From: Eudoraea sp.
GTDB taxonomy: Bacteria > Bacteroidota > Bacteroidia > Flavobacteriales > Flavobacteriaceae
Length of the DNA: 49,379 bases
Direction of reading: 5' to 3'
NCBI GenBank assembly: GCA_024639765.1
Contig: JAHEHU010000012.1
Coordinates: 1-49,379 of the forward strand
How positions within the stretch are numbered: position 1 is the stretch's first letter; every line of letters begins with the position of its first letter. The position numbers and the translations under genes were made by a program. The notes under the pieces were generated by a model. It made no database searches, was not told where the DNA came from, and worked only from the letters and a program-made list of their open reading frames with translations. This document shows, piece by piece, positions 17,221 to 25,852 of the stretch.

Positions 17221-17783
17221 GATACTAAAGTTAATAGGGCTAACAGGACAAGCGAATCACCATATATTTTCTTCAACTCGCGCAAGCCAATTTTCAGCCT
17301 GGATTTGATAGTTCCTAAGGGAATATCTAATTCTTCACTAGCCTCTTGCTGGGTCATCCCCTGAAAGAAAAGTGCATCAAGAACTATTTGATACTTGCTT
17401 TCAATCTTTGCAAGGTTTTCCTGAATGTCCATGAACTCGGGCCTTATGCCGTCAATTCCTATTTTATATACGTTTGAAACGTCTATTTGGATTTCCTTGT
17501 CTGTTTTGGTCCTTACACTTCGTAATTTATCGATAGCAGTATTTCTGGTAATTCGAAACAACCACGTAAAGAGTTTGGCCTTGGTAGGATCGTAGGAATC
17601 AGATTTTTTCCAAATTTTTACAAAACTCTCCTGTACAACGTCCTGAGCCAATTCTTCATCCTTTACTACCTTGTAAGCAACACCAAATAAGGTATCACCA
17701 TAATGATCATAAAGCAGTGAAATAGCCTTGTCATTGCGTTCCTGCAATAATTCAACAATATGTTTCTCTAGAAGTATGCTCAT
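17217..17783 (-). CDS. RNA polymerase sigma factor, ECF type (SigK-like)
   Basis: The 188-residue protein shows region 2 (EELAQDVVQESFVKIWKK and LFTWLFRITRNTAIDKLRS) and region 4 (YQIVLDALFFQGMTQQEASE then LDIPLGTIKSRLK). It overlaps the RskA-like anti-sigma gene by 4 bases, the standard layout of a SigK/RskA pair. A -7-like box TATTTTTG on the minus strand lies about 39 bases before the ATG. The signal is unknown; envelope or oxidative stress is common for this class. Confidence 0.94.
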   Translation of the reverse strand: MSILLEKHIVELLQERNDKAISLLYDHYGDTLFGVAYKVVKDEELAQDVVQESFVKIWKKSDSYDPTKAKLFTWLFRITRNTAIDKLRSVRTKTDKEIQIDVSNVYKIGIDGIRPEFMDIQENLAKIESKYQIVLDALFFQGMTQQEASEELDIPLGTIKSRLKIGLRELKKIYGDSLVLLALLTLVS

Positions 17784-17821
17784 TATTGGATCGAGATATT
17801 AAAAAATACCCCGGGGGCATC

Positions 17822-17829
17822 CAAAAATA
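17822..17829 (-). promoter_or_regulatory. Candidate -7 box of the sigma/anti-sigma operon
   Basis: The minus strand reads TATTTTTG, a match to TAnnTTTG, about 39 bases before the sigma ATG. No clear TTTG lies at the right distance upstream, so it may instead be an autoregulated promoter of a different class. Confidence 0.35.
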
Positions 17830-17871
17830 TCATTTGTTGCGTATATAGTAGCGATGCTAATTTATAAAATT

Positions 17872-17997
17872 GATTCTTAAATAAAGGTCATCTTATAGTT
17901 AATTAGATAAATGTGCAACTGGTTATTGCGCATTTAGTTTTTGGTTAGTTTGGTTTGAAATTACCCCCGTATATATTTTATTCGGGGGTTGTTTTTT
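17872..17997 (+). ncRNA. Candidate small RNA (two hairpins and terminator)
   Basis: The first hairpin pairs ATGTGCAA (17911-17918) with TTGCGCAT (17926-17933) through 8 bp including one G-T pair. The second pairs ACCCCCG (17963-17969) with CGGGGGT (17983-17989) and runs into a T-rich tail, a typical intrinsic terminator. A weak promoter fit is TTTG at 17833-17836 with TAATTTA at 17858-17864. No plus-strand protein gene precedes the terminator, which is what suggests an RNA. The 5' end given is a guess. Confidence 0.3.
17963..17997 (+). terminator. Plus-strand intrinsic terminator without an upstream gene
   Basis: A 7-bp G/C-rich stem (ACCCCCG with CGGGGGT) closes a 13-base loop and is followed by TGTTTTTT. 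On the minus strand the tail is not T-rich, so it does not fit well as the end of murB. Confidence 0.6.
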
Positions 17998-18083
17998 AAG
18001 GCGGGGGCTATTCCGGATTTAAGGAATTGAGCATAAAATACCTATAAAAAAGTATACTGTAAGCCTTGAAGGAACATGTTACT

Positions 18084-19097
18084 TTAAAGAACATTTACTT
18101 CCGGTACAATGGCTATTCCAAATTTGTTTCTAACGGCCTCTTGTATTTGTTGAGCGAGATTCAGTATTTCCTTACCAGTAGCCTTACCATGATTGACAAG
18201 TACCAGGGCCTGATGTTTGTGAACACCTGCATCGCCCTGTCTGAGCCCTTTAAATCCACAGGAATCGATCAGCCATGCAGCGGGGATCTTTATTTCATCT
18301 ACTGTGACCTTATAGGACGGAATATCAGGGTAGATTTGCTGAAGTTTTTCGAAGGTATGTCTATTGACCACAGGATTTTTAAAAAAGCTGCCACTATTAC
18401 CAAGAGTGGCCGGATCCGGAAGTTTTTGCTGTCTAATTCTGATAACCACCCTGGAAATATCCTGTATGGTTGGCCGCAGCACCTCTTTCTTATCTAATTC
18501 TTCCGCAATGGTACCATAGCCCGTGTGCAAGCGGTGGTTTTTGGATGTTAGCCGGAATGTAACTGAAGTGATGACATACTTCCCTTTGCCTTCTTGCTTA
18601 AAGAATGAATCCCTGTAACCAAATTTGCACTCCTCCAGGGAAAATGTATGGAGCGTTTGACTGTTGATATCCATAACTTCGCAACAGACAAAATAATCTT
18701 TTAATTCAACGCCATAAGCTCCAATGTTTTGAATGGGGGCACTGCCAACACTTCCCGGGATCAATGATAGATTTTCTAATCCCCCCAGGTCGCGTTCTAA
18801 GGTCCAGAGAACAAAATCGTGCCAGTTTTCACCCGCCATAACTCGAATCTCAGTATGACCATCATCTTGGCGAAGCACTTCTTTTCCCTTGAGGCTAATA
18901 AGGATAACCAGTAAATCCAGATCTGCTGTAAGTAACATATTACTTCCACCGCCTAAAATCAATTTTTGAGGATAGGATTCTAGTCCCAATACCATAGCTA
19001 ATTCATCTAAGGACTTTACCTCTGCGAAATAGCGGGCTTTGACGTCTATGCCAAAGGTATTGTAGGGTCGTAAGGATACATTTTCTTGAATGTTCAC
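18084..19097 (-). CDS. murB: UDP-N-acetylmuramate dehydrogenase (MurB)
   Basis: A 337-residue type I MurB. The FAD-binding domain shows NTFGIDVKA, ILGGGSNMLL and SLIPGSVGSAPIQNIGAYG. The substrate domain shows GYRDSFFK and, with the catalytic serine, GNSGSFFKNP. The C-terminal catalytic glutamate is in IVPEVNVL. It reduces enolpyruvyl-UDP-GlcNAc to UDP-MurNAc with NADPH in peptidoglycan synthesis. The start is a GTG at 19097 that overlaps the TGA of the aminotransferase (GTGA), so the pair is translationally coupled. Confidence 0.96.
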   Translation of the reverse strand: MNIQENVSLRPYNTFGIDVKARYFAEVKSLDELAMVLGLESYPQKLILGGGSNMLLTADLDLLVILISLKGKEVLRQDDGHTEIRVMAGENWHDFVLWTLERDLGGLENLSLIPGSVGSAPIQNIGAYGVELKDYFVCCEVMDINSQTLHTFSLEECKFGYRDSFFKQEGKGKYVITSVTFRLTSKNHRLHTGYGTIAEELDKKEVLRPTIQDISRVVIRIRQQKLPDPATLGNSGSFFKNPVVNRHTFEKLQQIYPDIPSYKVTVDEIKIPAAWLIDSCGFKGLRQGDAGVHKHQALVLVNHGKATGKEILNLAQQIQEAVRNKFGIAIVPEVNVL

Positions 19098-20287
19098 ACC
19101 TTGGAATATCTGTTTAGAGCGTCCTTTAATATGGCAACTGCTCTAATGAGCTGCTCCTTCTCAAGAACATAGGCTATTCTTATCTGATTTTTTCCCAAAC
19201 CTTCTGTGGCGTAAAACCCTGCAGCCGGTGCAACCATAACGGTTTTCCCATCCACATCAAATTTCTCTAATAACCATTGTGCAAAATGATCCGCATCTTT
19301 TATGGGAAGTTCCACCATACAATAAAAAGCACCCTGAGGTCTGGCGATCTTAATACCGGGGATCTTGGTGAGCTCCTGTAAAAGAATATTCCTTCTTTCT
19401 ACATATTCTTCAATAACGGCATCGAAATACGATTGTGGAGTGTCTAAGGCTGCTTCACTGGCTATTTGGGCATAGGTTGGAGGCGACAGACGTGCCTGGG
19501 CAAATTTCAGGGCGGCCTGGATCACAGATTTGTTCTTTGTTACCAAAAAGCCTATTCGGGCCCCACACATGCTGTATCTTTTGGAAACGGAGTCTACCAC
19601 AATAGCATTATTTTCCAAACCAGTTTCCTGCAAAATGGAATAGTGTTGCACTCCATCGTATGCGAATTCGCGATACACTTCGTCTGCTACGAGGAAGAGA
19701 TCGTACTTTTTAACCAGTGCGGCCAGTTTTTTAATTTCATCCTTGGTGTATAAATAGCCTGTAGGATTTCCCGGATTGCAAATAAGGATAGCTTTTGTTC
19801 TTGGGGTGATACAAGCCTCAAAGGCTTCAATGGGAGGCAGTGCAAAATTATCCTCAATTTTAGACACAACCGGCACTACATTAATACCTGCTGCAATAGC
19901 AAAGCCATTGTAATTTGCATAAAATGGTTCCGGAATGATAATTTCATCTTCAGCATCAGCAATACTGCCCATCGCAAAGGCCAGGGCCTCTGAACCTCCG
20001 GTGGTTACGATAATATCTTTATGCGTAACGTTTATAGCATGCGTTGCGTAATAGTCGGCTACCTTTTTTCTATACTGGTCCGTCCCCTCCGTTCTGCTAT
20101 AAGATAACACTTCAATAGTATTGTTTTTTACGGCATCCAGAGCTACTTGTGGTGTTTTGATATCTGGCTGCCCAATATTCAAATGGATGACCTCAACGCC
20201 CCTTTCTCTGGCATCTTCTGCAAAGGGAACTAACTTTCTGATGGGGGATTCGGGCATGGAACGCCCTTTCTTTGAAATAGAAGGCAT
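19094..20287 (-). CDS. Pyridoxal phosphate-dependent aminotransferase, class I (aspartate-type)
   Basis: A 397-residue fold-type I aminotransferase. PLP-binding motifs are NPGNPTG at 171-177, Asp202 in VADEVYREF, and the Schiff-base Lys236 in SVSKRYSMCGARIGF; Arg244 follows. The N-terminal PIRKLVPFAEDARERG and HLNIGQPDI fit the aspartate/aromatic aminotransferase subgroup found in Bacteroidetes. The exact amino acid substrate cannot be told from sequence. It is the upstream partner of murB with a 4-base overlap, an arrangement suggesting amino acid supply or simple co-expression. Confidence 0.92.
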   Translation of the reverse strand: MPSISKKGRSMPESPIRKLVPFAEDARERGVEVIHLNIGQPDIKTPQVALDAVKNNTIEVLSYSRTEGTDQYRKKVADYYATHAINVTHKDIIVTTGGSEALAFAMGSIADAEDEIIIPEPFYANYNGFAIAAGINVVPVVSKIEDNFALPPIEAFEACITPRTKAILICNPGNPTGYLYTKDEIKKLAALVKKYDLFLVADEVYREFAYDGVQHYSILQETGLENNAIVVDSVSKRYSMCGARIGFLVTKNKSVIQAALKFAQARLSPPTYAQIASEAALDTPQSYFDAVIEEYVERRNILLQELTKIPGIKIARPQGAFYCMVELPIKDADHFAQWLLEKFDVDGKTVMVAPAAGFYATEGLGKNQIRIAYVLEKEQLIRAVAILKDALNRYSKV

Positions 20288-20439
20288 TGTGGTTAAATTT
20301 TAAGCAAAAATGGGAAATACTGTTGGACAAAACAACAGTGAACTGCTTTATTATTTGCGATTAAATGGAATGTTAAAAGGGGAGCAACCCATTGCAATAA
20401 TTCGTATCTTAGAGAAGTAACCTCTTTAGTCTTAATATA

Positions 20440-21783
20440 GTGCGACATCTGTCCAGGCATTTTATAGTTCTTTTTTGTGGCCTTTCTTTTATGGGGATGG
20501 CACAGAAATTTGAATTGCCCGAAGGTGTAAAATCTCAAAAAGTCAGTTTTCAGCTAATTAACAACCTTATCGTCCTTCCTCTTGAGATAAACGATGCTAA
20601 ACTTAATTTTATACTAGACACAGGAGTAAGCAGACCTATACTTTTTAATCTTTCTGACCAGGATTCCATCCAATTAAAGAACGTTTCAGAAATAACGATT
20701 AATGGGCTTGGGGCCGGTGAACCAATCAAAGCGCTTAATTCTATTGGAAATAGTTTTAAGCTAAAGAAAATAAGGAATAATGATCAGCAACTCTTTGTTG
20801 TGCTTGATAAGGACATAAATTTCTCCCCAACCCTGGGTATACCTATACACGGCATCATTGGCTTCGATCTGTTTCGCGACTTTGTAGTAGACGTGAATTA
20901 CAGTAATAAATCAATAAAATTTATAGATCCTAAATATTACAAACAAAAGACTTCAAAAAGCACTGAGACCTTACCACTTTCCATCATAGACAGAAAAGCC
21001 TATGTAGATGGTGAAGTAAGCCTTGATAATGAGGAAATTGTACCGGTTAAATTGTTGGTAGATACCGGGAGCAGCGATGCAGTATGGTTATTTCAGGATC
21101 TGGAAAAAGGAATAAATGTTCCTACGGAGTTTTACATTGACTATTTAGGAAAAGGTCTTAATGGCAGTATTTTTGGTAAAAGGACGAAGGTTCAGAGTGT
21201 TAAATTAGGCAATTTCCTTCTCAAGGATGCTAAAGCGGCCTTTCCGGATATGTTTTCTTTTAGCAGCATCAAAGATCATGGGGACCGTAATGGTACCGTT
21301 GGGGGAGAGGTCTTAAGAAGATTCAATATTGTCTTCAATTATCAAGAAAATAAGATACACTTACGGAAAAACAGTTACTTCAATGCTCCTTTCAAATTTA
21401 ATATGAGCGGTCTGGAGTTACAACACAATGGGGTGCGTTATATTGCAGAGCGTATTACGGATGCGCGTGGGGTTGTGAAAAATGACGAACGTTCTTTTGG
21501 AGACGTACAAATTTTAATGGAGAACAGAACACGTCTTAGTTTGGTTCCTGAGATCATCGTTTCGGGAATAAGGGCTGGGAGCCCTGCAGAAGTGGCTGGT
21601 TTAAGGGAAGGAGATATCATATTGGCCGTCAATGGCAAGCGTATTCATAAATACAAGTTGCAGGAGGTCATGAACATGATCAATGAAAAAGAAGGAAAAA
21701 AAGTACGTTTGTTGATAGAGCGATATAATAAGGACCTTGTTTTTTCCTTCACTTTGAAGGACGTATTCAAGAAAAAACCCTGA
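20440..21783 (+). CDS. Retropepsin-like aspartic protease with PDZ domain, secreted
   Basis: The 447-residue protein starts at a GTG at 20440; no ATG fits upstream before the stop at 20410-20412, and the GTG gives a plausible signal peptide ending GMAQ. Two DTG motifs are present, Asp60 in FILDTGVSRPIL and Asp208 in LLVDTGSSDAVW, each followed by a hydrophobic 'IHGIIG' or 'NGTVGGE' type strand, so it resembles two pepsin-like halves in one chain. A PDZ domain occupies about 372-435 (IRAGSPAEVAGLREGDII). A periplasmic or envelope protease or peptide-binding role is likely. The substrate is unknown. Confidence 0.85.
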   Translation: MRHLSRHFIVLFCGLSFMGMAQKFELPEGVKSQKVSFQLINNLIVLPLEINDAKLNFILDTGVSRPILFNLSDQDSIQLKNVSEITINGLGAGEPIKALNSIGNSFKLKKIRNNDQQLFVVLDKDINFSPTLGIPIHGIIGFDLFRDFVVDVNYSNKSIKFIDPKYYKQKTSKSTETLPLSIIDRKAYVDGEVSLDNEEIVPVKLLVDTGSSDAVWLFQDLEKGINVPTEFYIDYLGKGLNGSIFGKRTKVQSVKLGNFLLKDAKAAFPDMFSFSSIKDHGDRNGTVGGEVLRRFNIVFNYQENKIHLRKNSYFNAPFKFNMSGLELQHNGVRYIAERITDARGVVKNDERSFGDVQILMENRTRLSLVPEIIVSGIRAGSPAEVAGLREGDIILAVNGKRIHKYKLQEVMNMINEKEGKKVRLLIERYNKDLVFSFTLKDVFKKKP

Positions 21784-21798
21784 CAAATTTGCCAGGGT
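21772..21798 (-). terminator. Intrinsic terminator of the DUF1573 gene, overlapping the PDZ protease stop
   Basis: Read on the minus strand, ACCCTG pairs with CAGGGT around a ten-base loop and is followed by six T. The T-run corresponds to the last lysine codons of the convergent protease gene, whose stop at 21781-21783 lies inside the hairpin. Confidence 0.75.
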
Positions 21799-21825
21799 CT
21801 TCAAAAAAATCAGATTATTTATCTT

Positions 21826-22212
21826 CTATTTTCCATCAATGGCCTTTACTTCGCCTTTGATCTTTAAAACCTTTGTAGGCGTATCTGCATTGGAAATAAC
21901 AGTAATTGCCTTTCTGATAGGACCTACTCTGTTTGTATCGTATTTCACCTGAATTTCACCCGTTTGACCAGGTAATACAGGTTGCTCCGGTTTTTTTGGA
22001 ATAGTACATCCACAACTAGAACTTACCTTGCTAATGATTAAAGGAACTTCTCCTGTATTGGTAAATTCGAATACACGAATACCATCGCTTCCTTTTTCAA
22101 TTTGACCATAATCTACAGTTTCAGCTTTGAACTGGATTTTTGCCGTTTTTTCTTGAGCTTGTAGGCTAAGAGCCATAAGGCCCATAAATAATACTACTAC
22201 TATTTTTTTCAT
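21826..22212 (-). CDS. DUF1573 secreted protein
   Basis: A 128-residue protein with a signal peptide ending SLQAQ. The mature part is one immunoglobulin-like DUF1573 domain: FEFTNTGEVPLIISKVSSSC then GCTIPKKP, and IQVKYDTNRVGPIRKAITV. The 'SSCGCT' core is typical. DUF1573 proteins are abundant in Bacteroidetes and of unknown role; they are likely periplasmic. It has a good promoter at 22235-22265 and its own terminator, so it is a single-gene unit. Confidence 0.93.
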   Translation of the reverse strand: MKKIVVVLFMGLMALSLQAQEKTAKIQFKAETVDYGQIEKGSDGIRVFEFTNTGEVPLIISKVSSSCGCTIPKKPEQPVLPGQTGEIQVKYDTNRVGPIRKAITVISNADTPTKVLKIKGEVKAIDGK

Positions 22213-22234
22213 TACTTTACTTTTTGAGGAATCT

Positions 22235-22265
22235 CAAATGTAGCATATTTGTAACAACATCCAAA
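22235..22265 (-). promoter_or_regulatory. Promoter of the DUF1573 gene
   Basis: On the minus strand TTTTG (22265-22261 region) is followed after 19 bases by TACATTTG (22242-22235). Both elements and the spacing match the Bacteroidetes consensus. The ATG is 22 bases downstream of the -7 box. Confidence 0.7.
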
Positions 22266-22406
22266 ATTCTTTTGTTATCTACTAACGTTACTTATTTTTG
22301 TTTCGTATTTCAATAAAGGATTTTAGCCCTTTTTAAATGAGTTAAGGGTTACTGTTTTACTAGAAACCACAATTTCACCCTTAATTAGACAACAATCGTA
22401 CCAAAT

Positions 22407-25043
22407 ATGGATATCCCCTCTAAATATGACCCCCAGAAGATAGAAGACAAATGGTATGCATATTGGTTGGAACACCAGTATTTTAGGTCGCTTCCAGATG
22501 ATAGAGAGCCCTATACCATTGTGATCCCTCCCCCGAATGTAACGGGAATACTTCATATGGGTCACATGTTAAATAACACACTCCAGGATGTTTTGATAAG
22601 AAGGGCACGTCTTTTGGGTAAAAATGCTTGCTGGGTTCCGGGTATGGATCATGCATCGATCGCTACTGAGGCAAAAGTGGTGGCAAAACTCAGGGAAGAG
22701 GGTATTCAAAAGTCCGATCTGAGCAGAGAAGCCTTTTTGGAGCATGCCTGGGACTGGACAAATACCTACGGGGGTGTTATCCTTGAACAATTGAAGAAGT
22801 TGGGATGTTCATGTGACTGGGACAGGACCAAATTTACAATGGATGATGATATGTCTGCCTCGGTAATAAAGGTATTCGTGGATTTGCATAAGAAAGGGCT
22901 TATCTACAAGGGGTACAGAATGGTAAATTGGGATCCTGAAGCCAAAACCACCTTGTCCGATGAAGAGGTCGTCTACGAAGAAAAACAAGGCCAGTTATTT
23001 TACCTTTCCTATGCCATTGAAGGAACGAAAGATTCTCTTACGATCGCCACAACCAGACCTGAAACTATTTTGGGAGATACTGCTATTTGTATTCATCCCG
23101 ATGATGAACGTTTTACTCATCTGCATGGAAAGAATGCTGTGGTACCTGTCTGTAATAGGGTAATTCCCATAATTCTGGACGACTATGTTGATATGGAATT
23201 TGGGACCGGTTGTCTCAAAGTAACACCGGCACATGACGAAAATGACTGGCGATTAGGTGAAAAACATGGACTGGAGACCATAGATATCTTCCATGAAGAC
23301 GCCACTTTGAATACCAACGGCTTGCACTATGAGGGTAAGGATAGATTCGAGGTCCGCAAGGAAATAATACAGGAACTGGAAGCACTAGGTGCTTTGGCAA
23401 AAGTAGAGCCCTATACCAACAAAGTAGGAACTTCTGAGCGCACCAAGGCGGTAATTGAACCACGATTGCTAGATCAGTGGTTTCTCAAAATGGAAGATTT
23501 GGTAAAACCTGCGCTGAAAGCTGTCCTGGACACAGAAGAAGTACGGTTTTTTCCTAAAAAGTTTGAGAATACCTATAAATATTGGATGGAAAATATTCGT
23601 GATTGGAACATTTCACGACAATTATGGTGGGGGCAGCAGATCCCGGCGTTCTATTACGGGGATAATGTTGCGGACCATGTTGTGGCAGAAAACGCTGAAG
23701 AAGCCCTGAAATTAGCCAGGAAAAAATCTGGAAAGACCGGTTTAACAGTGAGTGATCTGCGGCAAGATGAAGATGTTCTGGATACCTGGTTTTCATCCTG
23801 GTTATGGCCCATTAGTGTGTTTGGAGGAATCCTCGAGCCCGATAATAAGGAGGTAAATTACTACTATCCTACCAATGACCTTGTAACAGGGCCCGATATT
23901 ATATTTTTCTGGGTAGCCCGCATGATCGTAGCTGGCTATGAATTAAGGGGCGAAAGACCTTTTAACAATGTGTATTTTACCGGCCTCGTACGAGATAAAG
24001 AACGACGTAAAATGTCTAAGCAATTGGGTAATTCACCCGATGCTCTGAAATTGATGGAAAATTATGGAGCAGATGGGGTGCGTGTAGGCCTCATGTTAAG
24101 CTCAGCTGCAGGGAACGATCTTTTGTTTGATGAATCACTCTGTCAGCAGGGGAAGAACTTCGCTAATAAGATCTGGAATGCCTTCAGGCTGGTGAAAGGA
24201 TGGGAAGTTACACAACAGCCGCAACCAGATGCTGCAGCACTTGGGGTTGCATGGTACGAAGCAAAATTTAATGAGACCCTAACCGAGATCGAAGATCATT
24301 TTGCAAAATACCGGATCTCAGATGCTCTAATGGCTATCTATAAATTGATCTGGGACGACTTCTGTTCATGGTTCTTAGAGATCGTTAAACCCTCTTATCA
24401 ACAGCCTATTGATGATGTAACATATAATCAGGTTATCTCTTTGTTTGAAAAGAATTTAAAGATCTTGCATCCTTTTATGCCCTTCCTTTCGGAAGAAGTA
24501 TGGCAATGCATGTCTGATAGAACCCCGGAGCAGGCGTTGGTAGTTTCCTCATGGCCTGACATCAAAAAATGCGATTCTGATCTTATACATCAGTTCAGTT
24601 ATACTAAGGAGGTCATTTCCGGCATCAGAACGATCAGAAAAGAGAAGAATATTCCTTTAAAAGAGTCTTTAAACCTACAGGCACTTCATTCACAGGAAGG
24701 ATCTTCACGATGGGATGCTGTTATTAAGAAACTTGCTAATATTTCTCAGATTGAGGTACTTACTGCACCACCTGAAGGGGCTATATCCTTTAGGGTAAAA
24801 AGCAATGAGTATTTTGTTCCGGTGACGGGAGCTATAGATGTGGAGGCAGAAATAAAAAAAATAAAAGAAGAATTGACATATATCAAAGGATTTTTGAAAT
24901 CTGTAGAAAAAAAGCTGTCAAATGAACGTTTTGTAAGTAACGCTCCGGAAAAAGTGGTGGCCATGGAAAAAAAGAAGGCCCTGGATGCGGAAGAAAAAAT
25001 AATCACCCTGGAGAAAAGTCTGGCCGGCTTGGCTGAATCTTGA
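22407..25043 (+). CDS. valS: Valyl-tRNA synthetase
   Basis: An 878-residue class I synthetase. The HIGH signature is HMGH at 50-53 in PPPNVTGILHMGHMLN, and the KMSKS loop is KMSKQ at 535-539. The editing domain contains TIATTRPETILGDTAI and the GTGCLKVTPAHDENDW segment. The C-terminal coiled coil (about 805-875), with KKIKEELTYIKGFLKSVEKK, is the valine-specific tRNA-binding arm. It charges tRNA-Val and edits threonine. The protein is complete and of usual length. It is transcribed alone or with the next lipoprotein gene. Confidence 0.97.
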   Translation: MDIPSKYDPQKIEDKWYAYWLEHQYFRSLPDDREPYTIVIPPPNVTGILHMGHMLNNTLQDVLIRRARLLGKNACWVPGMDHASIATEAKVVAKLREEGIQKSDLSREAFLEHAWDWTNTYGGVILEQLKKLGCSCDWDRTKFTMDDDMSASVIKVFVDLHKKGLIYKGYRMVNWDPEAKTTLSDEEVVYEEKQGQLFYLSYAIEGTKDSLTIATTRPETILGDTAICIHPDDERFTHLHGKNAVVPVCNRVIPIILDDYVDMEFGTGCLKVTPAHDENDWRLGEKHGLETIDIFHEDATLNTNGLHYEGKDRFEVRKEIIQELEALGALAKVEPYTNKVGTSERTKAVIEPRLLDQWFLKMEDLVKPALKAVLDTEEVRFFPKKFENTYKYWMENIRDWNISRQLWWGQQIPAFYYGDNVADHVVAENAEEALKLARKKSGKTGLTVSDLRQDEDVLDTWFSSWLWPISVFGGILEPDNKEVNYYYPTNDLVTGPDIIFFWVARMIVAGYELRGERPFNNVYFTGLVRDKERRKMSKQLGNSPDALKLMENYGADGVRVGLMLSSAAGNDLLFDESLCQQGKNFANKIWNAFRLVKGWEVTQQPQPDAAALGVAWYEAKFNETLTEIEDHFAKYRISDALMAIYKLIWDDFCSWFLEIVKPSYQQPIDDVTYNQVISLFEKNLKILHPFMPFLSEEVWQCMSDRTPEQALVVSSWPDIKKCDSDLIHQFSYTKEVISGIRTIRKEKNIPLKESLNLQALHSQEGSSRWDAVIKKLANISQIEVLTAPPEGAISFRVKSNEYFVPVTGAIDVEAEIKKIKEELTYIKGFLKSVEKKLSNERFVSNAPEKVVAMEKKKALDAEEKIITLEKSLAGLAES

Positions 25044-25114
25044 GAAAATTCCTAACAAAACGCTAATAAACCATACATTTTCATTGACCTGTGCTATTTT
25101 TACCAAAAAAGAAG

Positions 25115-25780
25115 ATGAAAAAGATTCAATACTTTTTGGTACTAAGTTTGGTTGTGTCCTTCCTGGGGTGCTCCAAAGACGGAATTGAGGAGAGTGATAA
25201 TATGGAAAATCCTATGCCACCTGCTGCCAGGACGGCAATAGCTGATGCCGCCTTTGAACAGGCTTTAGTAGACCTCGGTATAGATGATGTTGTTGACGGT
25301 TCTGTATTAACGGATAATGTGGAAACGGTTCTCTCATTGGATGTAAGCGATAGCGGTATTACCAGTCTTCTTGGAATCGCTGATTTTGCCCTGTTAGAAA
25401 ATTTGCGTGTAGCGGATAATGAGATAAGTACATTAAACCTTACTCAAAATACACTCCTCAAATTTATTTTCGCGGAAAATAATACACTCTCAGATATCAA
25501 TGTTAGTAACTTAGCGTTCCTTGAGAAATTGGCTGTTACGAACAATAACCTTACACAGATCGATATTTCTGATAACAGTGCGCTACAGCTAATACAGATA
25601 GCAGATAACTCCTTGGGAGCCATCGATCTTTCAGCTATTCCATCGAGCCTTCAGCTGAATACTTTTGCCGTTGAGAATAACCCTTTGACATGTATAAAGG
25701 TGAATGAAGAGATCCTTAATGATATATCATCTCAATGGACCAAGGACGAAGCAGATACCTATGCTCTGAACTGCGACTAG
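25115..25780 (+). CDS. Leucine-rich-repeat lipoprotein
   Basis: The 221-residue protein starts at the ATG at 25115; the longer reading needs a GTG and would bury the signal peptide. MKKIQYFLVLSLVVSFLGC is a lipoprotein signal with the lipid cysteine at 19. After a linker, ADAAFEQALVDLGIDDVVDG is the usual lead-in of flavobacterial LRR proteins, followed by about five degenerate leucine-rich repeats (LDVSDSGITSLLGI, LRVADNEISTLNL and so on) and a C-terminal cap with a cysteine pair (NPLTCIKVN and LNCD). It is likely exposed on the outer membrane and involved in binding. No partner is identifiable. Confidence 0.87.
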   Translation: MKKIQYFLVLSLVVSFLGCSKDGIEESDNMENPMPPAARTAIADAAFEQALVDLGIDDVVDGSVLTDNVETVLSLDVSDSGITSLLGIADFALLENLRVADNEISTLNLTQNTLLKFIFAENNTLSDINVSNLAFLEKLAVTNNNLTQIDISDNSALQLIQIADNSLGAIDLSAIPSSLQLNTFAVENNPLTCIKVNEEILNDISSQWTKDEADTYALNCD

Positions 25781-25811
25781 TGATCCGGTAGTTTAATAAA
25801 AAGAATAGGTG

Positions 25812-25850
25812 GGTTAGAACAGGTTTTTTATCTTTATAAAAAGCCTAACC
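25812..25850 (+). repeat. Imperfect inverted repeat just before the secreted-protein gene
   Basis: GGTTAG at 25812-25817 is complementary to CTAACC at 25845-25850, and an inner TTTTT/AAAAA stem closes a loop that contains TATCTTTA, a near match to the -7 promoter box. The structure ends 2 bases before the ATG at 25853. It could act at the RNA level or be a weak terminator of the LRR gene. Confidence 0.4.
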
Positions 25851-25852
25851 TA

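Larger units (their letters stand above)
17784..18083. other. 300-base intergenic region with regulatory structure
   Basis: This is the longest gene-free stretch, between the ECF sigma start and the murB stop. It holds the putative sigma promoter box, a short CCCCGGGG palindrome near 17808-17817, two hairpins at 17911-17933 and 17963-17989, and a T-run. No open reading frame worth calling is seen. The hairpins fit a small plus-strand RNA better than the 3' end of murB, because the T-run is on the plus strand. Confidence 0.6.

Noticed and set aside
16859-17308. A 149-codon open frame antisense to the anti-sigma and sigma genes.
   Set aside because: Both minus-strand genes have clear family motifs and a coupled ATGA junction; the plus frame has no motif.
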